NCBI RefSeq assembly: GCF_001428845.1
Contig: NZ_LMIU01000025.1
Coordinates: 210,419-274,418 of the forward strand
Reading direction: 5' to 3'
Origin: Achromobacter sp. Root83
GTDB lineage: Bacteria; Pseudomonadota; Gammaproteobacteria; Burkholderiales; Burkholderiaceae_B
Length of the DNA: 64,000 bases
Made by a program: the position numbers and the translations under genes. Positions 1 to 8,967 of this stretch are shown here, in pieces. The notes under the pieces are model-generated. The model did not search any database. It was not told the DNA's origin and saw nothing but the letters and a program-made list of their open reading frames with translations. The number at the start of each line of letters is the position of its first letter. Position 1 is the first letter of the stretch.

Positions 1-2
1 CC

Positions 3-1589
3 GCCCAGGCCCTGCACGAAACCGAAGAGGCGCTGCGCATGGCGCAGAAAATGGAAGCGCTGGGCAAACTCACGGGCGGCGTCGCCCACGACTTCAATAA
101 TCTTCTGCAGGTCATCGGCGGCAACCTCCAGCTTCTCAGCCGCGGCCTGACCGGCGACGAGCGCGCACAGCAGCGCGCGCAGCATGCGCTGGCCGGCGTC
201 GAACGCGGATCGAAGCTGGCCTCGCAACTGCTCGCCTTCGGCCGGCGCCAGCCGCTGGCCCCTAAAGTCGTCAACCTGGGCCGGTTCCTGCGCGGCTTCG
301 ACGACATGCTGCGCCGGGCCATCGGCGACGGCGTCGAACTGGAAACAGTGGCCGCCGGCGGGCTGTGGAACACGCTGGTCGACCCCAACCAGGTCGAGAA
401 CGCGCTGCTCAACCTGGCGATCAATGCCCGCGACGCCATGGAAGGACACGGAAAACTCACCGTAGAGGCCGGCAATGCGTCGCTCGACGACGACTATGCC
501 ACCCGGCACGCCGAAGTCCGGCCCGGCCAATATGTCATGCTGGCCGTCAGCGACACGGGCTGCGGCATGGACAAGAATCTGGCCGAACGCGCCTTCGAAC
601 CGTTCTTCACCACCAAGCCGGAAGGCCAGGGAACCGGGCTGGGGCTGAGCATGGTCTACGGCTTTGTCCGGCAGACCGGCGGCCACATCAAGATCTACAG
701 CGAGCCCGGCATCGGCACCACGGTACGGCTGTATCTTCCCCGTGCGAACCAGCCCGAGGACCGCATCACCGAACTGGACACGGCCGACGCCGAGGGCGGA
801 GACGAGACCGTCCTGGTGGTGGAAGACGATGAAGATGTCCGGCTCACCGTCGTCGACATGCTGGCGGACCTGGGCTACCGGGTGCTCAAGGCCCGCGACG
901 CGCAAAGCGCGATGTCCATCATCGAAAGCGGCGTCAACGTGGATCTGTTGTTCACCGACGTGGTGATGCCGGGCCCGCTGCGCAGCCGGGATGTGGCGCT
1001 GCGCGCGCGGGAACGCCTGCCCCGGCTGGCCGTCCTGTTCACATCGGGCTATGCCGACAACGCGATTGTGCACGGCGGACGGCTGGACGACGGCATAGAG
1101 CTGCTGTCCAAGCCCTATACTGCCGCCGTCCTGGCGCGCAAGGTGCGGCAGATGCTGCGCCAGCGTCCGCCGGCCCCGCAAGCGCCAGCACCGGGCCCGG
1201 CGGTTTCCAGCAAGCGCGTGCTGCTGGTGGAAGACATGGACGCGATCCGCCTGACCACGGGAGAGATCCTGGGCAGCCTGGGCCACGAGGTGGTCCAGGC
1301 GTCAACCGCCGCGCAGGCAAGCGCACAATTGCAGCAACAGCATATCGACATCCTGCTCACGGATGTCGGGCTGCCGGATGGCTCCGGCATAGCACTTGCT
1401 GTCTGGGCCCGGACCCGGCAGCCGGAACTGGCGGTCGTCTTCGCGACGGGCCGGGATGTGCTGGCGGATGCCTGCATCCAGGCCGGCCTGCACGACGCGC
1501 GTCAGTTGCTCAAGCCCTACAGCCCCCAGCAGCTGGAGTGCGTCATCTCCATGCTGGATCACCCGTCCGGCAAGGGAGCCCATGATTGA
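3..1589 (+). CDS. Hybrid sensor histidine kinase with two receiver domains (5' end outside window)
   Basis: The reading frame is open from the first bases of the window, so the N-terminal sensory part is missing. Numbering from the internal Met at 39, the H-box contains His17 (GGVAHDFNN), followed by a HATPase domain with N-box around Asn125-Asn129, G1 box DTGCGMD at 172-178, FEPFF at 186-190 and G2 box GTGLGLS at 198-204. Two receiver domains follow: one at about 257-375 with phospho-acceptor Asp307 (LLFTDVVMPGP), and one at about 392-505 with Asp442 (LLTDVGLPDGSG) and a conserved LLKPY. The histidine kinase should autophosphorylate and pass phosphate to its own receivers. No output DNA-binding domain is present, so signalling must go to a phosphotransfer protein or partner regulator outside the window. 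The stimulus is unknown. The family call is secure. Confidence 0.95.
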   Translation, partial: AQALHETEEALRMAQKMEALGKLTGGVAHDFNNLLQVIGGNLQLLSRGLTGDERAQQRAQHALAGVERGSKLASQLLAFGRRQPLAPKVVNLGRFLRGFDDMLRRAIGDGVELETVAAGGLWNTLVDPNQVENALLNLAINARDAMEGHGKLTVEAGNASLDDDYATRHAEVRPGQYVMLAVSDTGCGMDKNLAERAFEPFFTTKPEGQGTGLGLSMVYGFVRQTGGHIKIYSEPGIGTTVRLYLPRANQPEDRITELDTADAEGGDETVLVVEDDEDVRLTVVDMLADLGYRVLKARDAQSAMSIIESGVNVDLLFTDVVMPGPLRSRDVALRARERLPRLAVLFTSGYADNAIVHGGRLDDGIELLSKPYTAAVLARKVRQMLRQRPPAPQAPAPGPAVSSKRVLLVEDMDAIRLTTGEILGSLGHEVVQASTAAQASAQLQQQHIDILLTDVGLPDGSGIALAVWARTRQPELAVVFATGRDVLADACIQAGLHDARQLLKPYSPQQLECVISMLDHPSGKGAHD

Positions 1590-1618
1590 ATTTCACCGAG
1601 TATTCGGAAAGGAGCAGT

Positions 1619-1696
1619 ATGCGAACCAAGCACATTCTGACTATCGTCGTTCTGGTCGTCGTCGTTTCAGTCGCCCTGTCGGTCGTGCCCTGGTAG
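1619..1696 (+). CDS. Predicted 25-residue single-span membrane peptide
   Basis: A short open frame begins at ATG 1619 and ends at TAG 1694-1696. A near-perfect Shine-Dalgarno sequence (AAAGGAG) lies about 6 bases before the ATG. The product starts MRTKHIL and continues as an almost unbroken stretch of Val, Ile and Leu ending in VVPW, which fits one transmembrane helix with a positively charged cytoplasmic N-terminus. It sits 29 bp downstream of the hybrid kinase and 18 bp upstream of the next gene, so it may share their transcript. I do not recognise a family. Small membrane proteins of this kind often modulate kinases or transporters, but any such role is inference here. The strong ribosome binding site is the main reason to believe it is translated. 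Confidence 0.55.
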   Translation: MRTKHILTIVVLVVVVSVALSVVPW

Positions 1697-1714
1697 CGTC
1701 CCGCAGTCACCCCC

Positions 1715-3094
1715 ATGCCGCCGCTTTCCTCCTTGCTCGACGCGACCCTGTGCGCGGTCGCTCGCCGCTACGCCTTGCCGGCGACACCGGTCTCATCCGC
1801 CGGGACACACGATCCCGCAACGGCGATCGCGCTGGTGATCGAACAGATCCGCGCGGACACGGCGCGCGGCGGCCCGCCGGACGCGGCGCTGGGGCGTCTT
1901 TTCACTGAAGCGCTGGCGCGCCTGATCCACGGCGCCGTGCACCCGCGGCATGGCGACCCTGTCTTTCAGGCCATGGTGCTGCGGCACAGGACGGCGCCGG
2001 TGCGCGAGTACGCCTCGCTGTCCGCGCATGCCGGCCAGGACCGCCGCGCCGTCCACGCCGCCGTCAATGCCATCGCCCATCCCGCAAAGCAGCAGCGCAT
2101 GCCGCAGCGCCCGCACCGTGCCGCCCTGGAGCGATTGCACGCAGCGGCGGCGGTGGAATCCTGGACGGCGCTTGCCGATATCGCGCGGGAAACCCTGGCG
2201 ACGCCGGAAATCCCGCAGGAACCTCCGGTCAGGCCCGCCCTCACGAAGCTGCTGGACGGCCCGGCGCTTTCGCGATTGATGCGGCTCGACGTCTTATCGC
2301 GGGATGAAAACGTGCGGCGGTATCAAGCGCTGTGGGACCGGCAAGGCCCCCGTTCCGGCAGCGCCGCCGCCGCCGCAAGCGGCTCCGCCTCGCGGCAGCG
2401 CGGCGCGGCCGTCGAAGCCATGGCCGCGCAGGCGCTCGGGGCATGGGCGCGGCGGCTAGGCGCACGAAGCGGCGGGCAATTTCGCGTGGTGACCTCGCTG
2501 CGCGTCCCCGCGGCGATACCCGGCAACGCCGAGCGCGCCAAGACCGAGTGGGATGCGGTCTTGCTGCGCCAGGCGGAACCTGCCGGCGCGACGCCGCTTT
2601 GGGACGTCTGCCTGCTGGTGGAGGCGAAGGCTTCCGTGGACGCCGCCGCCACCGACCTGCCGCGCCTGCTGCGCGGACTGCGCCTGCTGGCGCATGCCGA
2701 CGGGGATGCCGTGTATCCGTTCGACAGCCAGCAGGGCACGGTGCGCTTGCGCGGCGCATCGCTGCGGGCGCTTGGGACCGCCCCGGCCGAACTGGCCAGG
2801 ACGGTCCTCTATTGCTGCGATGCGCCTGCCGACGCCTCGCCCCGCCTGCTCAGCGCCGCGGGCCGGATGCAGCTACTGTCCGCGCAAGGCAGCCTGGATT
2901 TCGCCGCCCGTCTGGCGGACGGCCAGGCCGCGCAGCCGTCTGAACTTGAGCCTGTCTGGCATCAGCTGCTGGAACAGCGTGAGTGGCACGCCGTGCTGAA
3001 CCAGTATCCGCTGCTGCGCCAGGCCAGGGCGCTGATGGTCCACACCGACGATCTGCTGCGCGCCGTCGACGCGGCACCGCGCCAGACGCCGTAA
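1715..3094 (+). CDS. Unknown protein with a PD-(D/E)XK nuclease-like core
   Basis: A 459-residue protein of no family I can name. The N-terminal ~200 residues look helical and rich in Ala and Arg. A low-complexity Ser/Ala linker (about 213-226) leads to a C-terminal region with Glu234 in a helix (RGAAVEAMAAQAL), then E278-W279-D280 in a strand (TEWDAVLL), then E303-A304-K305 in a strand (CLLVEAKAS). Glu, then Asp, then Glu-x-Lys in this order and spacing is the usual active-site layout of the PD-(D/E)XK nuclease superfamily, so a metal-dependent nuclease or nuclease-derived fold is plausible. No transmembrane segment or signal peptide is evident. It lies just downstream of the 25-aa peptide gene and is convergent with the LysR gene. 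The nuclease assignment is inference from the motif only. Confidence 0.75.
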   Translation: MPPLSSLLDATLCAVARRYALPATPVSSAGTHDPATAIALVIEQIRADTARGGPPDAALGRLFTEALARLIHGAVHPRHGDPVFQAMVLRHRTAPVREYASLSAHAGQDRRAVHAAVNAIAHPAKQQRMPQRPHRAALERLHAAAAVESWTALADIARETLATPEIPQEPPVRPALTKLLDGPALSRLMRLDVLSRDENVRRYQALWDRQGPRSGSAAAAASGSASRQRGAAVEAMAAQALGAWARRLGARSGGQFRVVTSLRVPAAIPGNAERAKTEWDAVLLRQAEPAGATPLWDVCLLVEAKASVDAAATDLPRLLRGLRLLAHADGDAVYPFDSQQGTVRLRGASLRALGTAPAELARTVLYCCDAPADASPRLLSAAGRMQLLSAQGSLDFAARLADGQAAQPSELEPVWHQLLEQREWHAVLNQYPLLRQARALMVHTDDLLRAVDAAPRQTP

Positions 3095-3103
3095 CCCCCG
3101 CCG

Positions 3104-3125
3104 GCCGTCACCGCGCGGTGACGGC
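3104..3125. terminator. Perfect palindrome between convergent genes, probable bidirectional terminator
   Basis: An 11-bp arm, GCCGTCACCGC, is followed directly by its exact reverse complement. The element lies 9 bp past the stop of the unknown protein and overlaps the last codons of the convergent LysR gene. No U-tract follows on either strand, so intrinsic termination would be inefficient by the classical rule. A protein-binding site is the alternative. Confidence 0.5.
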
Positions 3126-4052
3126 GTTCCTGTCCCAGTCCGCGGAATGCCGTTCGACGTGTTCCCGGATGAAATCGGCCAGCACGCGCGTGGCCATGGA
3201 TGGAAAGCGGTTGGGCGCGGTGAGCAGATAGATGGCGTCGCCAACGCCCTCGGGCTCGAACGCCGGCAGCACTTCAATGAGCGACCCGCCGCGCAACTGG
3301 CTCCATACGGCGTACCGGGGCAGCAGCGCGACGCCCAATCCCGCCAGCACCGCATCCCGCAGGAACGGATAGTCGCCCGACTGCAGCCTGGGCGCGATAC
3401 GAAGAATCAAGGGGTCGCCTTGCGCCTGCTTCAGGCGCAGGTCGAACCGGCGCCCGAGCGATTGCGGCGCGATCAGATCGCAGCGCCCCAGTTGCTCAAT
3501 ATTCTGTATGGGCCCGTTCTTCTCCAGGAATTCGGGCGAGGCGCACAGGCACCACTGGATTCCACAGATGCGGCGCGCGACATGGTCTTCGGGCGGCGAC
3601 GATGTGATCTTCAGCGCAAGATCGACTTCGGCGGAGATCAGGTCCCCGATGCCGTCATTGATATGCACGCGCAGCGCGATATCCGGATAGGTGCGCGCAA
3701 AATCCAGCAGAACGGGCGCCAGGTACAGATGGCCCAGGCCGGTCGGCAGGCGGACGCGCACATCCCCCCGGACGGTTCCGTCCAGGCTGTCGATGGCCGC
3801 TTGCACCGCGCGCATTTCATCGAGCACCCGCAGGCCGTGGCGATAGAGCAATTGCCCCGCGGGCGTCAGCTCCACATGCCGGGTGGTGCGCCGGAAGAGC
3901 TGCGCGCCCAGGTCCAGTTCAAGCCGCTTCAGGCGATGAGACATGTTTGAACGCGTCATGCCGCAGCGCAGGGCGGCGGCACTGAGATTGCGCGATTCCA
4001 CCATGGCCACGAACAGTCTGACCAGATTCAGGTCCGGCATATTGTCAATCAT
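3108..4052 (-). CDS. LysR-family transcriptional regulator
   Basis: A 314-residue LysR-type regulator. The N-terminal winged helix-turn-helix covers about residues 6-65 (LNLVRLFVAMVESRNLSAAALRCGMTRSNMSHRL), and the periplasmic-binding-protein-like effector domain runs from about 95 to 300. Met1 and Met5 are both usable starts. The gene is divergent from the CoA-transferase operon beginning at 4145, with a 92-bp shared promoter region, which is the normal arrangement for a LysR protein controlling its neighbour. The likely targets are therefore the CoA-transferase, MDR reductase and Bug receptor genes at 4145-7394, with a pathway intermediate as coinducer. The effector cannot be read from sequence. 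Confidence 0.93.
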   Translation of the reverse strand: MIDNMPDLNLVRLFVAMVESRNLSAAALRCGMTRSNMSHRLKRLELDLGAQLFRRTTRHVELTPAGQLLYRHGLRVLDEMRAVQAAIDSLDGTVRGDVRVRLPTGLGHLYLAPVLLDFARTYPDIALRVHINDGIGDLISAEVDLALKITSSPPEDHVARRICGIQWCLCASPEFLEKNGPIQNIEQLGRCDLIAPQSLGRRFDLRLKQAQGDPLILRIAPRLQSGDYPFLRDAVLAGLGVALLPRYAVWSQLRGGSLIEVLPAFEPEGVGDAIYLLTAPNRFPSMATRVLADFIREHVERHSADWDRNAVTAR

Positions 4053-4144
4053 GATTCACCATTCAAGGCACAAACAGGTGGATTGTCCAATGCTGCCGGC
4101 GAGTCTAGCATCGTCCGCATTGCCCTTGTCCATGTTGCATCGCC
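4053..4144. promoter_or_regulatory. Divergent LysR / CoA-transferase promoter region
   Basis: This 92-bp gap must hold the promoters of both divergent genes. It contains a short palindrome, ATTG-TC-CAAT, at 4082-4091, which could be half of a LysR site. No convincing -35/-10 pair stands out. Confidence 0.35.
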
Positions 4145-5368
4145 ATGCCTACCCTGCCGTTCGACCCTGCTTCCGGCCCCTATGCAGGCCTGCGTGTCCT
4201 GGACCTGAGCCAGGGGATCGCGGGTCCGTACTGCGCTCAGATTCTCTGGCAGCAAGGCGCCGACGTCGTGAAGGTGGAGCCGCCGGACGGCGACTGGGGC
4301 CGCCATGTCGGCGTCGTGCGCGACGGCCAGAGCGCGCTGTCGATCGCCTATAACGTGGGCAAGCGCGGCGTATGCGTGGATGCGCGCCAGCCGCGCGGCA
4401 AGGCCCTGCTGGCGCGGATGGCGCAACGCGCCGATGTCCTGATCCAGAATTTCCGGCCAGGCGTGGCCGAACGCATGGGCGTGGGCTACGACAGCCTTGC
4501 CGAGACATGTCCCGGCCTGGTGTATGTGTCCATCAGCGGCTACGGACCGGACGGGCCCAGCGCGAACGCGCCGGCGTCGGACTCGGTGATGCAGGCCGAC
4601 AGCGGGCTGATGTTCGCGAACCAATCGCCCGCCGGCGAACCCCGGCGGATCGGCTTGCTGCTGGCTGATATCGCCACCGCCCTGTACGCGGTGCAGGCCA
4701 CCAGCGCCGCCCTGTACCGGCACGCGCGCAGCGGCCTCGGCCAGCATGTGCAACTGAGCCTGTTCCAGGCCTGCGCGGCCTTGCAGGTGAACGATATCCT
4801 GGCGTTCGGCATGGCGGGCGAGCGCGCGGCGGGCGCGGTCAGCGCGCCCAATGGCGTGTTCGCCACCGCCGACGCAAGCCTGTCCGTGCTGGCGCTGAAC
4901 AACGACCAGTTCGCCCGGCTTTGCCGCGCGCTGGAACGTCCCGACTGGCTGGCCGATCCGGCGCTTGCCAGCAACGCGGGGCGCATGGCGCAGCGCGAAC
5001 GCCTGCATCGCGAGTTGTCCGTTCAACTGGCGGCGCGTCCCACCGCGCATTGGGTGGAGCGGCTGGCGCGCGAAGACGTGCTGCACGCGCGGGTCAGGGA
5101 CTACGACAGTCTGGCCGCGCACCCCCAGGCCGCGCATATCGGCCTGCTGGAACCGCTGACTCAGCCCGGCGGCGATGCCCTGCCCTTTGCGCGCGTGCCC
5201 GGCGCGGCGGCGCCCAGGCCCTTGCAAGCCGCGCCCGAGATCGGCCAGCATACGGTGGCGGTGCTGACGGAATGGGGCATCCCCGCGCAGGACATCCAGT
5301 CCATGCTGGACGCCGGCGTGCTGCGCCAGGCGGCATCGCCGCACGGAGACCGCCCATGCGCGCCCTGA
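4145..5368 (+). CDS. CaiB/BaiF family III CoA-transferase
   Basis: A 407-residue family III CoA-transferase. Typical features are the N-terminal GLRVLDLSQGIAGPYCAQILWQQGADVVKVEPP segment (quoted here only as its family hallmark region, residues 15-47), the GYGPDG motif near 133-138, and Asp175 in LLLADIATAL, which aligns by position with the Asp that forms the aspartyl-CoA anhydride in formyl-CoA transferase. It would move CoA between organic acids without ATP. It is the first gene of a three-gene unit and overlaps the next coding region by 13 bp. The neighbouring MDR reductase and Bug receptor suggest uptake and CoA-dependent catabolism of a carboxylic acid. The substrate is unknown. Confidence 0.93.
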   Translation: MPTLPFDPASGPYAGLRVLDLSQGIAGPYCAQILWQQGADVVKVEPPDGDWGRHVGVVRDGQSALSIAYNVGKRGVCVDARQPRGKALLARMAQRADVLIQNFRPGVAERMGVGYDSLAETCPGLVYVSISGYGPDGPSANAPASDSVMQADSGLMFANQSPAGEPRRIGLLLADIATALYAVQATSAALYRHARSGLGQHVQLSLFQACAALQVNDILAFGMAGERAAGAVSAPNGVFATADASLSVLALNNDQFARLCRALERPDWLADPALASNAGRMAQRERLHRELSVQLAARPTAHWVERLAREDVLHARVRDYDSLAAHPQAAHIGLLEPLTQPGGDALPFARVPGAAAPRPLQAAPEIGQHTVAVLTEWGIPAQDIQSMLDAGVLRQAASPHGDRPCAP

Positions 5369-6420
5369 TCTGCCAACGCCATGGGCCGGTCGACGGCGTC
5401 TTGCCGGGCGACATGGCGGACGCCCCCGCGCCCGGCCCCCATGAAGTCACCGTCGCCGTGGAATACGCAAGCGTCAGCCATGCGACCAAGCTGCTGATCG
5501 AAGGCCGTTATCAAAGCCGGCCGCCCCTGCCGTTCGTGCCCGGCACGGAGGCGGCCGGCCGCGTCATCGCCTGCGGCGCGAATGTCACGCGCCTGAAGCC
5601 GGGCGACAAGGTGGTGGCGCTGTCGCGCTGGGGCTGCTACGCGGAACGCCTGACCCTGCCCGAGCACACCGTCTACCCCGTGCCCGAGGACCTGCCGCTG
5701 CTGTCCGCCCTGCCCATCCCGATTTCGTACGGAACGGCCTGGTGCGCCTTGCTGTGGCGCGCGGCCCTGCAACCGGGCGACACGGTGCTGGTGCTGGGCG
5801 CCGGATCCGGCGTCGGCCTGGCGGCCGTGGAAATCGCATCGTCCCTTGGCGCCACGGTGCTGGCATGCGCCAGCACGGACGCCAAACGCCAGGCCGCACT
5901 GGCCGCGGGCGCCGCCCATGCATTCGCCGCCGACGATGGCATGGCGCAAGCCGTCAAGGCGGCAAGCGGCGGCCGCGGCGCGGACGTGGTGCTGGATGCC
6001 GTGGGCGGAGACGCGTTCGAGCGCAGCGTGCGCGCCGCGGCCGCCAATGCGCGCATGGTGTCCGTGGGCTTTGCGAGCGGCCGCGTGCCCGATGTGCCGC
6101 TGAACCTGCTGCTTGTGAAGAACATCGCCCTGCATGGTTTTTTCTTTGGCCGCTACCTGGGCTGGACGCCCGCCGACGAACGCATCGTCCACGCGCCCGC
6201 CCTGCAGCGGACCATGTCCACTTTGTTTGACTGGGCCCGCATCGCGCGGATCCGGCCAGCCGTAACGGCGATCTACCCGATCACCGGCCTTGCCGCAGCA
6301 CTCGCCGCTCTGGAAAGCCGACAAGTCGTCGGCAAGGTGGCGATCACAATAACGACGGAGACAAACCCATGCACGCCATCATCGCCCGACGCGCCCGGAA
6401 GGCGCGCAGCTCCCGCCTAG
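5356..6420 (+). CDS. MDR-family NADPH:quinone oxidoreductase-like protein
   Basis: A 354-residue medium-chain dehydrogenase/reductase. The start MRALICQRHGP at 5356 is chosen because it is the standard family N-terminus. The substrate domain carries VPGTEAAGRVIACG, and the Rossmann domain has the nucleotide-binding loop LGAGSGVGLAAVE. The catalytic-zinc cysteine is absent (YASVSHATKLL at that position), which places it with quinone oxidoreductase or enoyl-reductase-like members, not zinc alcohol dehydrogenases. It overlaps the CoA-transferase by 13 bp at its 5' end. At its 3' end the frame continues 52 bp into the Bug receptor gene. A reduction of an enoyl or quinone-type intermediate in the same pathway is likely but unproven. 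Confidence 0.9.
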   Translation: MRALICQRHGPVDGVLPGDMADAPAPGPHEVTVAVEYASVSHATKLLIEGRYQSRPPLPFVPGTEAAGRVIACGANVTRLKPGDKVVALSRWGCYAERLTLPEHTVYPVPEDLPLLSALPIPISYGTAWCALLWRAALQPGDTVLVLGAGSGVGLAAVEIASSLGATVLACASTDAKRQAALAAGAAHAFAADDGMAQAVKAASGGRGADVVLDAVGGDAFERSVRAAAANARMVSVGFASGRVPDVPLNLLLVKNIALHGFFFGRYLGWTPADERIVHAPALQRTMSTLFDWARIARIRPAVTAIYPITGLAAALAALESRQVVGKVAITITTETNPCTPSSPDAPGRRAAPA

Positions 6421-7394
6421 CGCAGCGCGCAAGGCATCTGGCCGCCGCCGCGCTGGCCGCGGGACTCGTTTCAGCCCCCCTGGCCGCGCTGGCGGCGGAC
6501 GCCGCCTATCCCGCCAGGCCGATCACCATGGTCGTGCCCTACCCGCCGGGCGGACCGACGGACATCGTGGCGCGGCTGGTGGCGGCCGAAATGTCGAAGA
6601 CCATCGGGCAGAACATCGTCGTCGACAACAAGCCCGGCGCAAGCGGAATGATCGGCGCCGACCTCGTGGCGCGCGCTGCGCCGGATGGCTATACCTTCCT
6701 GGCCAACGCCTCGCTGCACGTCATCAATCCGTATATCTATGCGTCGATGCGCTACGACGCCTTCAAAGACTTCGCGCCCATCACCCAGCTCGCCGACGTG
6801 CCTCTGGTGCTGGTGGTGCCCGAGACCTCACCGGTCCGGACCGTTCAGGACCTGTTGGCGCTGGGCAAAAAGCAATCGTTGAATTTCGGCTCGGCGGGAT
6901 CGGCTTCGGCGCAGCAACTTGCGGGCGAGTCGTTCAAGGTGCGGTCGGGGCTGCCGATGCAGCACGTGCCCTACAAGGGAAGCGCGCCGGCGCTGACGGA
7001 CCTGGTGGGCGGCCAGATCCAGCTCATGTTCGATTCGATGCCGTCCGCGATGCCATTCATCAAGTCTGGAAAGCTGCGCGCGGTGGCGGTCACCACGGCG
7101 CGCCGCGTGGACGAGCTGGCCGCCGTGCCGACCATGGCGGAATCGGGTTTCCCGGGCTTCGACATCAGCACCTGGTACGGCCTGTGGGCGCCGAAGGGCA
7201 CGCCGCCCGAGATCGTGGCCAAGCTGGCCGACCACGCCGCCCGCGCGCTCAAGCAGCCCGGCATCGTGACGCAGTACGCGGGGCTGGGCGCCAAGCCGGT
7301 GGGATCGGACCCCGCGGCCTTCGCGCGTTTCAATGTCTCCGAGGGAGAAAAGTGGCGCGACATCGTCAAGGCGGCAGGCATTACGCCGCAGTAG
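6369..7394 (+). CDS. Tripartite tricarboxylate transporter (Bug-type) substrate-binding receptor
   Basis: A 341-residue periplasmic receptor of the TctC/Bug family. A long twin-Arg-rich signal region ends at about residue 43 (LAALAADAAYPARP), followed by the family hallmark ITMVVPYPPGGPTDIVAR. Later family blocks include HVPYKGSAPALTDLVGGQIQLMFD. The ribosome binding site GGAG lies 9 bp before ATG 6369, inside the preceding gene. Bug receptors bind carboxylates through water-mediated contacts and normally serve TctAB membrane subunits, but no tctA or tctB is present here. Orphan receptors are common in Bordetella and Achromobacter. It is the last gene of the CoA-transferase operon, so it probably captures that pathway's substrate. 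Confidence 0.93.
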   Translation: MHAIIARRARKARSSRLAQRARHLAAAALAAGLVSAPLAALAADAAYPARPITMVVPYPPGGPTDIVARLVAAEMSKTIGQNIVVDNKPGASGMIGADLVARAAPDGYTFLANASLHVINPYIYASMRYDAFKDFAPITQLADVPLVLVVPETSPVRTVQDLLALGKKQSLNFGSAGSASAQQLAGESFKVRSGLPMQHVPYKGSAPALTDLVGGQIQLMFDSMPSAMPFIKSGKLRAVAVTTARRVDELAAVPTMAESGFPGFDISTWYGLWAPKGTPPEIVAKLADHAARALKQPGIVTQYAGLGAKPVGSDPAAFARFNVSEGEKWRDIVKAAGITPQ

Positions 7395-7442
7395 TGGGCG
7401 GCGCGAACGCACGGCTGGTTTTCGGCATCAGCGGCCGCGCCG

Positions 7443-7478
7443 GGCAGGCGCGGCAGCCGATGCCGCGCACCGCCTGCC
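7443..7478. terminator. Long hairpin between convergent Bug receptor and SulP genes
   Basis: Outer arms GGCAGGC and GCCTGCC enclose inner arms GCGGCA and TGCCGC around the loop GCCGA, with a 5-base bulge on one side. It lies in the 85-bp convergent gap right at the end of the SulP gene. No U-tract is visible, so it is only a probable terminator. Confidence 0.45.
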
Positions 7479-7479
7479 G

Positions 7480-8964
7480 TCAGTGCCCAGCCGGCTTGGC
7501 GGCGGCGCCCGCCTTGTCGTGGACGGCGAATCGCCCGATCATCGTGGCGCTGGCTTCATTCAGTCCAATGACCTCCACCGCCACGCCCGCGCGCCGCAAC
7601 TTGATCACCACCTTGTCGAGCGCGCCCACGGCGGAAATATCCCAGAAATGCGCGGCGGAAACGTCCAGCACGACGCGGTCGACGGCCTCCTTGAAATCGA
7701 TCGCCTCCGCGAACCGTCCGGTGGACGCAAAAAATACCTGCCCGGCGTAGCGATAGGTGCGGGTGCGGCCATCGGGCGACAAGCTGGCGCTGACCTCGAA
7801 CAAACGCCTGACCTTGCCGGCAAAAAACACGCCGCTCAAGAGCACGCCCACCAGGACGCCCCGCGCAAGGTCATGCGTCCAGACCACGACCACGACCGTC
7901 GCCACCATGACCACCGATGACTGCCATGGATGCGAGCGCAGGTTGCGGATGGATCCCCAGTTGAACGTGCCGATGGAGACCATGATCATGACCGCGACCA
8001 GCGCGGGCATCGGAATCTTCGCCACCAGCGGCCCCAGCACTACGATCAGGAACAGAAGAAAGGAGCCGGCGACGAAGGTGGAGAGCCGGGTGGAACCGCC
8101 CGACTTCACGTTGATGACGGACTGCCCGATCATGGCGCAGCCGCCCATGCCCCCAAAGAACCCGGTCACGAAATTGGCGATGCCCTGCCCCTTGCACTCG
8201 CGCCGCTTGTCGCTGGGCGTGTCCGTCAGGTCGTCCACGATCTGCGCGGTCATCATCGATTCCAGCAATCCGACGGCGGCCATGGTCAGCGAGTACGGAA
8301 GAATGATCCGCAAGGTCTCGAAGCTGAACGGCACGTTCGGGATCAGGAATACGGGCAGGGACGAAGGCAGTTTCCCCATGTCGCCAACGGTATTGACGTG
8401 CAGCCCGCCAAAAATGGAGATGACCGTAAGCACGATGATGGCGACCAGCGGCGACGGCACCGCCTTCGTCAGGCGGGGAAACAGATAGATGACCGCCAGC
8501 CCCCCGGCCACCATCACGTACGTCACCCAGGTGACATCGATCAGTTGGGGTAGCTGGGCAATGAAAATCAGGATCGCCAGCGCATTCACGAAGCCGGTGA
8601 CAACGGACCGCGACACGTACTGCATCAGCAGATCGAGCCGCAGGAATCCGGCAAGCACCTGAATGATCCCCATGAGGACGGTGGCCGCGAAAAGATAGTC
8701 GACGCCATGCGCCTTGACCAAAGGCGCGACCAGCACCGCGACGGCCGCCGTGGCGGCCGAGATCATGCCGGGCCGGCCGCCCACCAAAGCGATGATCACG
8801 GCGATCGAGAACGAGGCGTACAGCCCTACCCGAGGGTCGACTCCGGCAATGATGGAAAAGCCGATGGCCTCGGGAATGAGCGCAAGGGCAACGACAATGC
8901 CCGCAAGAATATCGGCACGAGGACTGGCCATCCATTCGCGGCGAAACGTGGAAAGAAAAGACAT
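7480..8964 (-). CDS. SulP-family (SLC26-like) anion transporter
   Basis: A 494-residue inner-membrane transporter. It begins with SulP consensus regions ([20 protein letters not shown], then [10 protein letters not shown]), has about ten to twelve hydrophobic spans through residue ~390, and ends with a STAS domain at about 405-480 ([25 protein letters not shown]). SulP proteins move sulfate, bicarbonate or dicarboxylates with Na+ or H+. The sequence alone does not decide the substrate. The compact STAS and the region [16 protein letters not shown] resemble bicarbonate/Na+ members, but this is a weak guide. The gene stands alone and is convergent with the Bug operon. A hairpin sits immediately before its start codon. 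Confidence 0.92.
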   Translation of the reverse strand: MSFLSTFRREWMASPRADILAGIVVALALIPEAIGFSIIAGVDPRVGLYASFSIAVIIALVGGRPGMISAATAAVAVLVAPLVKAHGVDYLFAATVLMGIIQVLAGFLRLDLLMQYVSRSVVTGFVNALAILIFIAQLPQLIDVTWVTYVMVAGGLAVIYLFPRLTKAVPSPLVAIIVLTVISIFGGLHVNTVGDMGKLPSSLPVFLIPNVPFSFETLRIILPYSLTMAAVGLLESMMTAQIVDDLTDTPSDKRRECKGQGIANFVTGFFGGMGGCAMIGQSVINVKSGGSTRLSTFVAGSFLLFLIVVLGPLVAKIPMPALVAVMIMVSIGTFNWGSIRNLRSHPWQSSVVMVATVVVVVWTHDLARGVLVGVLLSGVFFAGKVRRLFEVSASLSPDGRTRTYRYAGQVFFASTGRFAEAIDFKEAVDRVVLDVSAAHFWDISAVGALDKVVIKLRRAGVAVEVIGLNEASATMIGRFAVHDKAGAAAKPAGH

Positions 8965-8967
8965 TTG

